Of a DNA stretch of 64,000 bases, positions 25,502-35,255 are shown one piece after another (position 1 is the stretch's first letter; each line of letters opens with the position of its first letter). The notes under the pieces are model-generated. The model saw only the letters and a list, made by a program, of their open reading frames with translations, did no database searches and was not told where the DNA came from. This stretch comes from Bacillus sp. BHET2 (GTDB taxonomy: Bacteria; Bacillota; Bacilli; Bacillales; Bacillaceae_B). A program made the position numbers and the translations under genes. Where the stretch lies: the NCBI RefSeq assembly GCF_005938125.1, contig NZ_VCQN01000001.1:248001-312000 (forward strand), read 5' to 3'.

Positions 25502-25999
25502 ATGTTTGATCCAACAGCCTTTGATAACTTAAAGGTCGTATTTGAAGGGGCAGTATATGATCTTGATCTAACAGGAGAAATTCAAATACTAGATCGCAAG
25601 GACCTGTTTGATTTTGCTCACTATGAACGCTGTTATCAGATTCACTATTCATTACCTTATAAGAAGTCAATGTCCATAGAGTTCCACCTGAAGGCGGATA
25701 TGGGACATTTTCTGGCTGAAAGAAAAATGCTTACAGAAAAAAATACAGCCGGAGCTGACATTCTCATCGTTTATAAAGGCGATGAAAAATTGAATCAAAA
25801 TCGAAAGACACTGGAAGAGACGTGGGGTAAGGATAAACACTGGGAATGGAAAGAAGTAACATCATCTATTAACCCGACTGCTTACGAAGGGATAGTATCT
25901 TTCAATCGGGTGATTACAGAAGAAATGGTCGACGATGTCTTACAAATGATTTCATTCTCGGTTGAAACATTACAGCAGCTTGACCGAATCGACTTCTAG
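25502..25999 (+). CDS. Conserved protein of unknown function
   Basis: 165 residues, cytosolic, acidic, with no motif that I recognise. It begins MFDPTAFDNLKVV, has a repeated beta pattern (YDLDLTGEIQILDRKDLFDF near 20-40) and a helical end (EMVDDVLQMISFSVETLQQL). GAAGGAGAGGAG precedes the ATG. It follows fhs by 27 bases and precedes a DegV gene by 43, so it is probably part of the same unit. Confidence 0.65.
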   Translation: MFDPTAFDNLKVVFEGAVYDLDLTGEIQILDRKDLFDFAHYERCYQIHYSLPYKKSMSIEFHLKADMGHFLAERKMLTEKNTAGADILIVYKGDEKLNQNRKTLEETWGKDKHWEWKEVTSSINPTAYEGIVSFNRVITEEMVDDVLQMISFSVETLQQLDRIDF

Positions 26000-26042
26000 T
26001 ACCAAATAGGGTTCATATACATATAAAAAAAGGAGAATTCAC

Positions 26043-26900
26043 ATGAGAATAGCATGGGTGACAGATAGTACTGCGTTTGTTCCAAACAATTCGGATAGCA
26101 AAGATAATCACATCTATATTGTTCCGATGATCATCTTTTTTGGGGAAAACGAGTATCAAGACGGGGTAGACCTAACGCCTGAGGACTTGTTTGCGAAATT
26201 GAGAGAGGACAAGGTAGAGGTGAAAACCTCCCAGCCCTCTATCGGTACATTTAAAGAATTATATGAACAATTATCAAATGACTATGATTATATCTTTTCC
26301 ATCCATGTTTCTTCTCATTTTAGTGGAACATATTCCTCTGCCACACAGGCTGCGGCGATTTTGAGTGATACAATACCTAACATCATTTGTATCGATTCGA
26401 AGGTTATTTCAAATCCATTAACTGAGCTGATCCTATTCGGGCAAAGGTTAGCGAATGAAGGGAAAGATCCCGAATACATTAAACATGCGCTTGAAAACAG
26501 AATCACTTCAAGTGAAACTTATGTGATGGTAGGAAGCTTGGAACAGCTTCATAAAAGTGGAAGAATGGGTGGGCTCTCATTCTTCCTCGGAAGTGTCCTG
26601 AATATAAAGCCGATGCTTGCAATCGAGGACGGAAAACTTGAAGTAAAAGACAAAGTAAGAAGCATTAAAAAAGGATTGAACAGCATGGAAGAACGCTTTA
26701 ACCAGGCGCTTGCTGCCAAACAGATAACTAAAGTGTCCGTATTGCATGGATTAAACCAGGAGGATGCTTTAGAATGGATCGAGCAACTCCGTCAAAAGTT
26801 TCCGGAAATTGAATTTGGTGCATACCCACTAGGGGCTGTGATTGGTGTCCATGCAGGAGCTAATACGATCGGGATAAGTTGGTTTGAAGAAGTGAATTGA
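26043..26900 (+). CDS. DegV family fatty-acid-binding protein (first copy)
   Basis: 285 residues of the DegV/FakB fold, which binds a fatty acid for phosphorylation by a FakA-type kinase. Family marks are VTDSTAFVP at the start, KTSQPSIGTF near 62-71, IHVSSHFSGTYSSA near 87 and SLEQLHKSGRMGG near 168, where the SGR loop is usual. AAAAAGGAG precedes the ATG. A second DegV gene is at 37.3 kb; the two differ clearly in sequence. Confidence 0.9.
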   Translation: MRIAWVTDSTAFVPNNSDSKDNHIYIVPMIIFFGENEYQDGVDLTPEDLFAKLREDKVEVKTSQPSIGTFKELYEQLSNDYDYIFSIHVSSHFSGTYSSATQAAAILSDTIPNIICIDSKVISNPLTELILFGQRLANEGKDPEYIKHALENRITSSETYVMVGSLEQLHKSGRMGGLSFFLGSVLNIKPMLAIEDGKLEVKDKVRSIKKGLNSMEERFNQALAAKQITKVSVLHGLNQEDALEWIEQLRQKFPEIEFGAYPLGAVIGVHAGANTIGISWFEEVN

Positions 26901-26909
26901 ATGAACTGA

Positions 26910-26950
26910 AAAAAGGAGTGGTGTGATGAATCCTGTACCCACTCCTTTTT
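26910..26950 (+). terminator. Rho-independent terminator
   Basis: Stem AAAAAGGAGTGG / CCACTCCTTTTT with a 17-base loop. Confidence 0.8.
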
Positions 26951-26999
26951 ATTCTGATAAAAGAAAGTTATTTGGTACAATGGAGGAAAAGGTGAAAAT

Positions 27000-27641
27000 A
27001 TGGAACAAAAAAAGTTAGATGGAATAATTGATTTTCTGAAAATAGAATACCTGGGAGAGTCAACAGGGCATGATTGGTTTCATTTAGATCGGGTACGTAA
27101 TCATGCAGTCCGGATTGCCAAGGGAGAAAATCTGCCTCATACATATATCATTGAACTGGCTGCATTGTTACACGATGTACCGGATGAGAAGTTTGTAAAA
27201 GAAGAAGAGGGGAAAAAGAAGCTGGACCACATTCTTTCCACCCTGGCTCTTACTGATAAGGAAATGGAATTAGTAAAATCGATTATCTATTCCATCTCCT
27301 ATAAGGGCGGCCATGAAGCCCAACTCACTTCACCAGAAGCGAAAGTTGTACGGGATGCAGATCGTCTGGACGCTATAGGTGCCATCGGTATCGCCAGAAC
27401 GTTTGCTTATGGGGGGAAGAAAAGGCGGTCGCTGTATAATCCTGAGTTTCAAGTGAGGAATGAGATGACCTTGGAGGAGTATCGAAATGGTGACAGTTCG
27501 AGTATTCATCATTTTCATGAAAAGCTATTAAAGCTGAAAGACTTAATGTGTACGGAAACAGGCAGAGCATTAGCGGAAGAGCGTCATGCTTTCATGCTTC
27601 AGTTTCTAGAGCAATTTACTAAAGAATGGAATGGTCATTAA
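27000..27641 (+). CDS. ypgQ: HD-domain phosphohydrolase YpgQ
   Basis: 213 residues of the HD superfamily. Metal ligands are seen as HDWFHLDRV (first H at residue 19-23), LLHDV near 57-60 (the HD pair) and VRDADRLDAIG near 117. Related B. subtilis YpgQ hydrolyses nucleotides. The stop shares one base with the next start (TAATG), so the ABC-F gene behind is coupled to it. Confidence 0.9.
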   Translation: MEQKKLDGIIDFLKIEYLGESTGHDWFHLDRVRNHAVRIAKGENLPHTYIIELAALLHDVPDEKFVKEEEGKKKLDHILSTLALTDKEMELVKSIIYSISYKGGHEAQLTSPEAKVVRDADRLDAIGAIGIARTFAYGGKKRRSLYNPEFQVRNEMTLEEYRNGDSSSIHHFHEKLLKLKDLMCTETGRALAEERHAFMLQFLEQFTKEWNGH

Positions 27642-29527
27642 TGAGAATGTTAACAGCAGAGAATCTTTCCAAAACATATGGAGAGAAAACTCTATTTAAA
27701 GATATATCTTTTTCGATTACCGAAAAGGAAAGAGTTGGACTTATCGGAGTGAATGGGACAGGTAAATCAAGTTTGTTGAAGCTGATTGCCGGAATGGAAG
27801 AATATGATAGTGGAGATCTATCAAAGCCCAACGACTATCATATTGCGTATCTCCAACAGGAACCTGCATTTGAGGGAGATTTAACCGTTCTGCAACAAGT
27901 GTTCCGTGGAGAAGCCAAGATCATCCAGGCTATGAGGAATTATGAACTGGCTCTATTGAATATGGAGGAAAAACCCGACGACCCGAGTGTGCAGGATCAC
28001 TTATTTGAGGCTCAGAAGCAAATGGATATCCACCATGCATGGGATGCCAGTGCAAATGCTAAATCAATTTTAACCAAGCTGGGTATTCAGGACTTTACGA
28101 AAAAAATGAATGAATTATCAGGAGGTCAAAAAAAGAGGGTAGCTCTGGCTGGTGTCTTGATTGAAACACCTGATTTATTAATTTTGGACGAACCTACCAA
28201 CCATTTGGATTTCCAGTCTATCAAGTGGCTGGAAGATCATTTAGGCAAGTATAACGGTTCAGTGCTACTCGTGACGCATGATCGTTATTTCCTTGATAAA
28301 GTAACGAATCGAATCTTTGAATTAGATGGAGGAAACCTTTATTCCTATAAAGGAAATTATGCATCATTCATCGAGGCGAAAGCTTCCAGGGAAGAAGTCG
28401 AGCGCCAATTATCTGAAAAACAGCAAAACCTGTATCGTCGAGAGCTTGCATGGATGAGAAGAGGGGCAAAAGCCCGTACAACGAAGCAAAAAGCACGGAT
28501 ACAGAGATTTGATAACCTGGAGGATAACATGTCTGCAGGACCAACTAATGGTCAAGTTGAAATAGCGATTGGTGGAAATCGTTTAGGGAAGCAAGTATTC
28601 GAGTTTAAGAACGCATGTAAAATGTTTGAGGACATATGTATTCTTGATGATTTTTCGTTTCTAATCAAGCCAAAAGACCGCATCGGAATTGTCGGGAAGA
28701 ACGGTAGTGGTAAATCCACCTTTCTTAACCTCTTGGCAGGAAACGATGAACTCACTAGTGGTGAATTACTAAAAGGACAAACAGTAAAGGTCGCCTATTA
28801 TACGCAAGGACACGAAGAGCTTGATGAATCAATGCGTATGATTGAATACTTGCGGGAAGCAGGAGAATTTATCACCACCGACAAGGGAGAACAAATATCC
28901 GTTACGTCCATGCTTGAGAGGTTCCTATTTCCAATGAGTACCCATGGGACTCTAATCCGCAAGTTGTCCGGTGGAGAAAAAAGAAGGCTTTTCTTACTGA
29001 AGCTCCTTATGTCCAAACCCAATGTACTGCTGCTTGATGAACCTACCAACGATTTAGACACAGAAACACTCACAGTTCTTGAAGATTATATTCATGAATT
29101 TTCAGGTGTAGTGATCACCGTTTCCCATGATCGATATTTCTTAGACAAAACGGCAGAGCAACTGCTGGTTTTCAATGGCGACAGTCAAATCGATTTTTAT
29201 TTCGGTGAATATACTGAATATCTCGAAAAGAGTGAGTCGAAAACCAAAAAACAGGGTGCAGAAAAAAAACCTGAGCCCTCACCGGTGAAGGAAGGGAAAG
29301 AAAAGGAAAAGAAAAGATTGTCTTATATGGAGAAAAGGGAATGGGAAGAAATCGAAGATAAAATGGCCGATATTGAAGAACGAATAACAGAAGCCGATGC
29401 AGAGCTGCAGAAGGTCGGCAGCAATTTCGAAAGGGCTCAGGAACTAATGAATGAGAGCGAAAATCTCAATAACCAATTGGAAAAGCTCATTGAAAGATGG
29501 ACGTACCTCTCAGAATTTGCCGAATAA
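27641..29527 (+). CDS. ABC-F ATPase (YfmR/Uup-like)
   Basis: 628 residues with two ATP-binding cassettes and no membrane domain. Walker A sequences are GVNGTGKSS near 38 and GKNGSGKST near 352; signature motifs are LSGGQKKRV near 161 and LSGGEKRRL near 446; both Walker B/H-loop regions (LLDEPTN) are intact. A charged linker and C-terminal coiled coil follow (about 535-628). ABC-F proteins of this type act on ribosomes, relieving stalls. The length matches YfmR. The ATG at 27641 overlaps the ypgQ stop. Confidence 0.9.
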   Translation: MRMLTAENLSKTYGEKTLFKDISFSITEKERVGLIGVNGTGKSSLLKLIAGMEEYDSGDLSKPNDYHIAYLQQEPAFEGDLTVLQQVFRGEAKIIQAMRNYELALLNMEEKPDDPSVQDHLFEAQKQMDIHHAWDASANAKSILTKLGIQDFTKKMNELSGGQKKRVALAGVLIETPDLLILDEPTNHLDFQSIKWLEDHLGKYNGSVLLVTHDRYFLDKVTNRIFELDGGNLYSYKGNYASFIEAKASREEVERQLSEKQQNLYRRELAWMRRGAKARTTKQKARIQRFDNLEDNMSAGPTNGQVEIAIGGNRLGKQVFEFKNACKMFEDICILDDFSFLIKPKDRIGIVGKNGSGKSTFLNLLAGNDELTSGELLKGQTVKVAYYTQGHEELDESMRMIEYLREAGEFITTDKGEQISVTSMLERFLFPMSTHGTLIRKLSGGEKRRLFLLKLLMSKPNVLLLDEPTNDLDTETLTVLEDYIHEFSGVVITVSHDRYFLDKTAEQLLVFNGDSQIDFYFGEYTEYLEKSESKTKKQGAEKKPEPSPVKEGKEKEKKRLSYMEKREWEEIEDKMADIEERITEADAELQKVGSNFERAQELMNESENLNNQLEKLIERWTYLSEFAE

Positions 29528-29607
29528 GTCACTTCATTTTAAGGCATGAAAGATACTGTGTTAGAATTGAATATATACGAACGTTTTATAGAAAGGGGTA
29601 ACACGTT

Positions 29608-30735
29608 TTGAAGATATTATCAATTGAACCTACTCCTAGTCCAAATACTATGAAAGTTCTTCTTGATCAGGAACTGAAAGCTGGGAAAAGCAATAATTAT
29701 AAAAAGGATGAAACGGAAGGTGCGCCTTCTGTCATCAAAGAAATCCTTTCCATTGACGGCATCAAAGGGGTATACCATGTTGCCGATTTCTTGGCCGTGG
29801 AACGGAATGCTAAGTTTGATTGGCAGGAGCTCTTGCCACAGGTAAGAAAGGCATTTGGTGAAGATTCAGCTGAATCGGAAGGAAAGTCCCAAATGGAAGA
29901 ACATTTTGGAGAAGTGAATGTTTCTGTTCAAATGTTCAAAGGGATTCCAATGCAAGTGAAGGTAGCAGATGGGGAACAAGAGAAACGCTTTTCTCTGCCT
30001 GCGTCATTTCTTGAAGCGTTAGGGAAGGCACAAGCGGATGGAGATAATGTTGTCCTTCTAAGAAAGTGGAAAGATTATGGCATTCGTTACGGTGATTTAG
30101 ATGAGATTGGGAATAATGTGACGGAAGAATTGTTGGCGGCATATCCTGCCCCAAGGCTTACCGCACTTGTCGAAGAATCACAGAAATCTCCGGATTCCAA
30201 AGCACCACTCCTTCATAAGAAAAAACAGAAGGTGAACATTGAAGACTTTGATGCGCCAGATTGGCAAACAAGATATCAGAAATTGGACTCTATGGATGAT
30301 CCTACTCTATCCGACTTGCCTCTTCTAGAAAAAGCACTGGAGGATGAGAAAGTATCTATCCGCCGATTGGCTGTTGTCTATTTGGGGATGATCGAAGATG
30401 AGAGTGTACTGCCACTTCTGTATAAAGGATTACATGATAAATCAGTGACAGTAAGAAGAACGGCTGGAGACTGTCTTTCGGACTTAGGTTTTGAAAAAGC
30501 CGCTACAGAAATGATGTTCGCCTTAAAGGATAAAAGTAAGCTTGTCAGATGGCGTGCAGCAATGTTCCTATATGAAGCAGGAGATGAATCGGCGCTACCT
30601 GCCCTTAAAGAAGCGGAAAATGATCCTGAATTCGAAGTGAAACTTCAGGTGAAAATGGCTATTGAACGGATAGAAGACGGGGAAGAAGCTAAAGGTTCTG
30701 TTTGGAAACAAATGACCGAAGCTCGCCAGCAATAA
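29608..30735 (+). CDS. ypgR: Virulence factor C-like protein with NifU-N and HEAT domains (YpgR)
   Basis: 375 residues: an N-terminal NifU_N-type scaffold domain (IEPTPSPNTMKVLL, residues 4-17), a middle domain, then HEAT-like repeats from about residue 230 (RRLAVVYLG, VRRTAGDCL, VRWRAAMFLYEAG). It is the YpgR/conserved virulence factor C family; NifU_N suggests a role in iron-sulfur or protein maturation. The TTG start has AAAGGGG upstream. It is followed 23 bases later by brxA. Confidence 0.85.
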   Translation: MKILSIEPTPSPNTMKVLLDQELKAGKSNNYKKDETEGAPSVIKEILSIDGIKGVYHVADFLAVERNAKFDWQELLPQVRKAFGEDSAESEGKSQMEEHFGEVNVSVQMFKGIPMQVKVADGEQEKRFSLPASFLEALGKAQADGDNVVLLRKWKDYGIRYGDLDEIGNNVTEELLAAYPAPRLTALVEESQKSPDSKAPLLHKKKQKVNIEDFDAPDWQTRYQKLDSMDDPTLSDLPLLEKALEDEKVSIRRLAVVYLGMIEDESVLPLLYKGLHDKSVTVRRTAGDCLSDLGFEKAATEMMFALKDKSKLVRWRAAMFLYEAGDESALPALKEAENDPEFEVKLQVKMAIERIEDGEEAKGSVWKQMTEARQQ

Positions 30736-30758
30736 ATTAAGGAAAGGGTTGAAGCAAT

Positions 30759-31193
30759 ATGTCAATGGCATACGAAGAGTATATGAGACAGTTGGTTACA
30801 CCAATGAGACAAGAACTGACTCAAGCAGGGTTCAAAGAGCTTGGATCGGAAGAAGAAGTAGTGGACTACATGGAAAACGTTGAAGGAACAACTCTTGTTG
30901 TTGTGAACTCTGTATGTGGCTGTGCAGCAGGACTGGCAAGACCTTCTGCTACTCAATCAGTCATGAATAACGAAAAGTCGCCTGACCACCTCGTAACGGT
31001 ATTTGCAGGACAAGACAAAGAAGCAACTGCTAAAATGAGGGAATATTTCGAGGGGTATGAGCCTTCTTCACCATCTATGGCTCTTCTAAAAGGAAACAAA
31101 GTCGTTCATTTCATCCCGAGAGAAGAAATCGAAGATCACGATATTTCGTCGATCATATCGAATTTAGTGGCAGCATATAACGAGCACTGCTAA
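30759..31193 (+). CDS. brxA: Bacilliredoxin BrxA (YphP)
   Basis: 144 residues of the thioredoxin-like YphP/YqiW family. The active site CGC is in NSVCGCAAG at residues about 53-55. It removes bacillithiol from S-bacillithiolated proteins after oxidative stress. AAAGGG precedes the ATG. Gene order ypgR-brxA-ypiP is that of B. subtilis except that ilvD is absent. Confidence 0.95.
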   Translation: MSMAYEEYMRQLVTPMRQELTQAGFKELGSEEEVVDYMENVEGTTLVVVNSVCGCAAGLARPSATQSVMNNEKSPDHLVTVFAGQDKEATAKMREYFEGYEPSSPSMALLKGNKVVHFIPREEIEDHDISSIISNLVAAYNEHC

Positions 31194-31245
31194 AACTCAA
31201 ACATCAAAACTATTAACAAGAAAAAATGTATACAATAACAGCTAT

Positions 31246-31284
31246 GAAAAAGAAACGGATGACAGATTCATCCGTTTCTTTTTC
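31246..31284 (+). terminator. Rho-independent terminator after brxA
   Basis: Perfect 17-bp stem (31246-31262 with 31268-31284) with a T-rich 3' arm. Confidence 0.95.
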
Positions 31285-31355
31285 TATGGTAGGATAAATG
31301 AAATGATAGAACGTCCATATAGAGTACATGGATGTACAAAAGGAGAATGAATCAG

Positions 31356-32132
31356 GTGTTTGTCACAACATGCGGGAAAGCAAATCTGGAAGTCATCGAC
31401 AAAGCACATCAAGCTGCAGAGACACTCGCGATATCTTATATCCCTAGAAAAAAAAGATCGATCCGTCATCATATGACGACACATAATCAAGATTGCTTAG
31501 TCATCGGGAAAGAGCGAATAGAACTTCATAGGCGAGAAGAAAATAGTGAGCCGTTCTTCTTTCATCCCAACTCTGCCTCATTTCGAATTAAACGGATCAT
31601 GAGGGGGGAGAAAGATCCCTTAATAGAAGCGGCAGACCTTATAGAAGGGATGAGCTTTCTCGATTGTACTCTCGGTCTAGCTTCTGATAGTATTATTGCA
31701 AGCCATGCCGTTGGGGAAAAAGGGAAGGTAGTCGGATTTGAAGCGAATAAGTATATCTCGTACATCCTTCAAAATGGACTTCGAGATTGGATTTCTCCAC
31801 TAGGTGAATTAAATAGTGCCATGAATCGAATAAACGTTATCAATGGAGAACTTAAGGAAGAGTTAAAGAAGATACCTGATGACGCATTTGATGTGGTTTA
31901 CATAGATCCTATGTTCGAAGAGGCTATAACTGAATCACATGGAATCAATCCAATCCGACAATGGGCAAGCTATACAGGCATCACAAGAGAAGGAATAGAA
32001 GAAGCGAAGAGAGTGGCAAAAAAAAGGGTAGTATTAAAAGAACACTATCAATCCCCACTATTCAAAGAGATGGGCTTCGACGTGTTGAAAAGGCCTTCAG
32101 CCAAATTTCATTTCGGGGTCATTCAATTATAA
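31356..32132 (+). CDS. ypiP: SAM-dependent methyltransferase-like protein YpiP
   Basis: 258 residues. The N-terminus (VTTCGKANLEV) differs from usual methyltransferases and is typical of YpiP; the SAM-binding region is FLDCTLGLASDSIIAS near residue 98, and the DVVYIDPMFE block near 183 resembles the DPPY motif of base methyltransferases, as in rRNA m2G RsmJ-like enzymes. The GTG at 31356 lies 10 bases after AAAGGAG; two ATGs upstream overlap that site. Substrate unknown. Confidence 0.8.
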   Translation: MFVTTCGKANLEVIDKAHQAAETLAISYIPRKKRSIRHHMTTHNQDCLVIGKERIELHRREENSEPFFFHPNSASFRIKRIMRGEKDPLIEAADLIEGMSFLDCTLGLASDSIIASHAVGEKGKVVGFEANKYISYILQNGLRDWISPLGELNSAMNRINVINGELKEELKKIPDDAFDVVYIDPMFEEAITESHGINPIRQWASYTGITREGIEEAKRVAKKRVVLKEHYQSPLFKEMGFDVLKRPSAKFHFGVIQL

Positions 32133-32147
32133 ATATCCTAATAAAAA

Positions 32148-32172
32148 AGACAGGCATCCTAAGCCTGTCTAA
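32148..32172 (+). terminator. Terminator after ypiP
   Basis: Stem AGACAGGC / GCCTGTCT with a 7-base loop; an A run upstream gives a T run on the other strand, so it may also end the minus-strand small gene beside it. Confidence 0.75.
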
Positions 32173-32188
32173 TCATTTCAATTAAGTA

Positions 32189-32266
32189 TTAATCAGTAAA
32201 TCCTAGCACAATAAAATAACCCAATAGAAGTATGTATCCGATATTGATCATTATTCCAGTATCCAT
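32189..32266 (-). CDS. 25-residue small membrane protein
   Basis: A minus-strand ATG with AAGGAGG 8 bases before it opens a 25-codon frame that is almost entirely one hydrophobic helix (IGYILLLGYFIVLG). The ribosome site is among the best in the window. Upstream, GAATA at 32362-32358 and CATTTTT at 32340-32334 with a 17-base spacer resemble a sigma-G/F forespore promoter; this is weak. It fills the gap between ypiP and ypjP. Possibly a sporulation membrane peptide. Confidence 0.55.
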   Translation of the reverse strand: MDTGIMINIGYILLLGYFIVLGFTD

Positions 32267-32412
32267 CTAGTTATCCTCCTTACAAAGTATCGTCATTAAT
32301 ATACTACCACATAAAGATTTTTATATCCTACAAAAAAATGAAACCTTTTTCACTTTTTATTCGTAGGAAGTAGTATAATAATAGACGTAATACATAGGAA
32401 AGGACGTTATCT

Positions 32413-33006
32413 ATGTCAATCTGGCTAAGAAAATCGTTTTTTGTACTACTCTCCATCCTGACTTTTGGACTTGTTTCTCCATCACAAGCCTTTCTAAATG
32501 AAGAGAATCATGCCCTTGCCAAGAATAATGGCAAGCCTTCTTCGTCTGTGGAATCGACTTCAGAAGAAGTAAGGGAAGAAGAGTCTACCTTATCACGTGA
32601 TGTTTTTATAGAAACCATGCTGGCACAAGCAGAGAAAAATGCATATGAAAAGTTTGGGACAAAGATTAAGCCCATCATCGAAGACGAATTCAAATCTTTA
32701 ATCCTACCAAAAATTGAAAAAGCCATTGAGGATACAGCAGTTCAGTTTCCGGAAGAAAACCTATCGTCACTGACCATTTCAGAAGTCCCTCAATACGCCA
32801 AAACCGAAAAGATATTTCATATCTATGACGAACGTTCAGGGGAAGATGTCATTCGATTTCATGTGAGAAAAGATCATCCGCCCAAGGATGGCTACTATTT
32901 TAACTTTCATTACCACACAGTGCACGATCAATTTCAAACCCACCATGATTTAGGGAGCATTTACTGGGATAAAAATACCCCACCTCAATGGAGGAGCGTT
33001 TCCTGA
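32413..33006 (+). CDS. ypjP: YpjP-like secreted or membrane-anchored protein
   Basis: 197 residues. An N-terminal signal-type helix (residues 7-25, FFVLLSILTFGLVSPSQA) is followed by a low-complexity serine/glutamate linker and a globular domain ending in HYHTVHDQFQTHHDLGSIYWDKNTPPQW. Position between ypiP and thyA/dfrA matches ypjP of B. subtilis. Function unknown. AAAGGACG precedes the ATG. Confidence 0.75.
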   Translation: MSIWLRKSFFVLLSILTFGLVSPSQAFLNEENHALAKNNGKPSSSVESTSEEVREEESTLSRDVFIETMLAQAEKNAYEKFGTKIKPIIEDEFKSLILPKIEKAIEDTAVQFPEENLSSLTISEVPQYAKTEKIFHIYDERSGEDVIRFHVRKDHPPKDGYYFNFHYHTVHDQFQTHHDLGSIYWDKNTPPQWRSVS

Positions 33007-33034
33007 TTTAACACATAAAAAATAGTAAGCGAAG

Positions 33035-33066
33035 CAAGTACATGAACGAGCGTACTTGTTTTTTTG
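33035..33066 (+). terminator. Rho-independent terminator after the ypjP-like gene
   Basis: Stem CAAGTAC / GTACTTG followed by TTTTTTTTG. The next 190 bases hold no gene that I can support. Confidence 0.75.
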
Positions 33067-33260
33067 TGTATAACTTTGAACCCTAAAGTACAAGTGGCAG
33101 AGACCTCGTATGAAAATAAAAATAGTCGCGAAAGATTGAATTAAAGTTACCAACGACTGTTGATATTGGAAACAATCACTCCTAAAATCACGTCTATTAT
33201 TATGATAAAATAGTAATTAAGGTCACACATCTTTCTCGGAGAAGAAAGGAGGGACACAAT

Positions 33261-33950
33261 TTGAAACGAATATTCATCCTTCTTTCCATTTCGATTACGC
33301 TTCTCATAGTATGGACTCAAACGAAAGCTGACTACAGTGGTATCCTCTTAAAGCACTCACCTCTTAAAACAAACTTAACCCTTCAATCCAGAAATCAATT
33401 AGAAAATATGATCCTCTTGCCTGATTCAGCTTATGATAAGGAAGCGGCTATGGAAATGGTTAGTCGATTGGATCATATCCCGACGCAGCTCTTGGAGTCG
33501 GCAGAAAATCAGGATATAAAAATACGACTGTTTAAGAATAAATTAACCGATTTTTCTACCACAAGTCACTTGAAAGGAGTCACCCCAAGAGGGTACACTA
33601 ATAAAAGCATTACTTGGGATGATGTTCCCGGAATTGGCGGCTCGAAGCTTGTATTGGTGAAAATCGGTCATAGTGAGAAAGGGATGGGGCACAATTCTTG
33701 TAACTTAGAACTACATGAACTTGCCCACAGCATTGATCGTTATGTGTTGACAGACTTTTCTTATGAACTTGAATTCTTGCCGGCATGGAAGCAAGAAGCC
33801 CCTAGAATATTCCCTGCTGAATCTTATTTCCTTCATTACAAAGAAGAATATTTTGCTGAAACATTCGCTATGTATTATTTGAATCATGAAACTAGAAATC
33901 TACTAAAGAAGAAGGCACCTGCAACATATCGATTTTTCAACGAACTATAA
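33261..33950 (+). CDS. Secreted ATLF/PPEP-like zinc metalloprotease
   Basis: 229 residues with a signal peptide (residues 2-22). The zinc motif HELAH is at residues 152-156, and [13 protein letters not shown] (195-207) supplies the downstream glutamate. [10 protein letters not shown] at 118-127 and [12 protein letters not shown] are typical of the anthrax lethal factor C-terminal domain and of Pro-Pro endopeptidases (family M34). Predicted to act outside the cell, probably on a surface or secreted protein. The TTG start follows AAAGGAGGG. It stands between ypjP and thyA, and thyA starts 22 bases after its stop. Confidence 0.8.
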   Translation: MKRIFILLSISITLLIVWTQTKADYSGILLKHSPLKTNLTLQSRNQLENMILLPDSAYDKEAAMEMVSRLDHIPTQLLESAENQDIKIRLFKNKLTDFSTTSHLKGVTPRGYTNKSITWDDVPGIGGSKLVLVKIGHSEKGMGHNSCNLELHELAHSIDRYVLTDFSYELEFLPAWKQEAPRIFPAESYFLHYKEEYFAETFAMYYLNHETRNLLKKKAPATYRFFNEL

Positions 33951-33972
33951 ACTAATAAAAGGTGTGGTCAAT

Positions 33973-34767
33973 GTGAAGCAATATTTAGACTTGTGCAAAC
34001 ATGTTCTGGAAAATGGGACAAAAAAGGAGGATCGAACGGGGACAGGTACAATCAGTACGTTCGGTTATCAAATGCGTTTTGATTTACAGGAGGGATTTCC
34101 ACTCCTTACGACGAAAAAACTCCATTTAAAATCAATTGTCCACGAACTGCTGTGGTTTTTAAAAGGAGATACGAACATAGAATACCTGCAAGAAAACGGT
34201 GTCCGGATCTGGAATGAATGGGCTGATGAAAATGGTGAATTGGGTCCCGTATATGGTCACCAATGGAGATCATGGACTGGAGCGAATGGTGAAACCATTG
34301 ACCAGATTACAAACCTTATCAACACAATCAAAAATAATCCCGATTCCAGAAGAATGATTGTTAGTGCTTGGAATGTGACAGATGTTGACCATATGGCGTT
34401 GCCTCCTTGTCATTGCTTATTTCAATTCTATGTAGCCGATGGGAAATTATCATGTCAGTTGTACCAGCGTTCTGCCGATGTATTTCTTGGCGTTCCTTTT
34501 AATATCGCATCATATGCTTTATTAACCATGATGGTGGCACAAGTGTGTGACTTAGAAGCAGGCGAGTTCGTCCATACATTTGGTGACGTGCATATTTATC
34601 AGAATCACCTTGATCAAGTGAATTTACAGCTTTCCAGAGATACTAAAGCTTTACCCAAGGTAACCATAAACCCTGAAGTAAAAGATATTTTCGGATTCAG
34701 CTTTGAAGATTTCGCTCTTGAAGATTATGAACCCCACCCTCATATTAAAGGTGTGGTGAGTGTATGA
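33973..34767 (+). CDS. thyA: Thymidylate synthase
   Basis: Makes dTMP from dUMP with methylene-THF. 264 residues, the standard length of the ThyA group. The catalytic cysteine is in [11 protein letters not shown] near residue 146 and the folate/dUMP region QRSADVFLG follows. The GTG at 33973 lies after AAAGGTG; a GTG three codons earlier overlaps that site. The stop overlaps the dfrA start by four bases. Confidence 0.97.
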   Translation: MKQYLDLCKHVLENGTKKEDRTGTGTISTFGYQMRFDLQEGFPLLTTKKLHLKSIVHELLWFLKGDTNIEYLQENGVRIWNEWADENGELGPVYGHQWRSWTGANGETIDQITNLINTIKNNPDSRRMIVSAWNVTDVDHMALPPCHCLFQFYVADGKLSCQLYQRSADVFLGVPFNIASYALLTMMVAQVCDLEAGEFVHTFGDVHIYQNHLDQVNLQLSRDTKALPKVTINPEVKDIFGFSFEDFALEDYEPHPHIKGVVSV

Positions 34768-35249
34768 TTTCATTTATATGGGCAATGGATCAGAATCAGT
34801 TAATCGGTAAAGAAAACGGGCTTCCTTGGAGGCTTCCTGAAGACCTGAAGTATTTTAAGAAAACAACGGATGGTCATGGCATGGTGATGGGAAGAAAGAC
34901 ATTCGATTCGATAGGAAAGCCGCTTCCAAATCGGGAAAATGTCATTCTTACCAAAAATACAAGTTTCCAACCAGAAGGGTGTCTTGTCCTCCATTCGGTA
35001 GATGACGTTCTGAATTGGGCGGAAGAAAGAGAGTCAGAAATCTTTATTATGGGTGGAAGAGAGATATACAAGCAATTTATCCCTCATGTCGATAAGCTTT
35101 ACGTGACTGAAATCCATCATGAATTTGAAGGGGATACGACAATGCCTTCTATCCCATGGGAGAATTTCACTTGTATCTCTTCAATGAATGGAAAAAAAGA
35201 TGAAAAAAATCCGTTCAACTATGAATTTAAGGTATATGTCCGTAAATAA
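34764..35249 (+). CDS. dfrA: Dihydrofolate reductase
   Basis: 161 residues. Reduces dihydrofolate from the thymidylate synthase reaction back to THF with NADPH. Seen are [24 protein letters not shown] (residues 6-29), with the W-x-LP-x-D active site, and GRKTFDSIG near 43 and [11 protein letters not shown] near 95. ATGA overlap with thyA makes translation coupled. Confidence 0.97.
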   Translation: MISFIWAMDQNQLIGKENGLPWRLPEDLKYFKKTTDGHGMVMGRKTFDSIGKPLPNRENVILTKNTSFQPEGCLVLHSVDDVLNWAEERESEIFIMGGREIYKQFIPHVDKLYVTEIHHEFEGDTTMPSIPWENFTCISSMNGKKDEKNPFNYEFKVYVRK

Positions 35250-35255
35250 ACGCAA

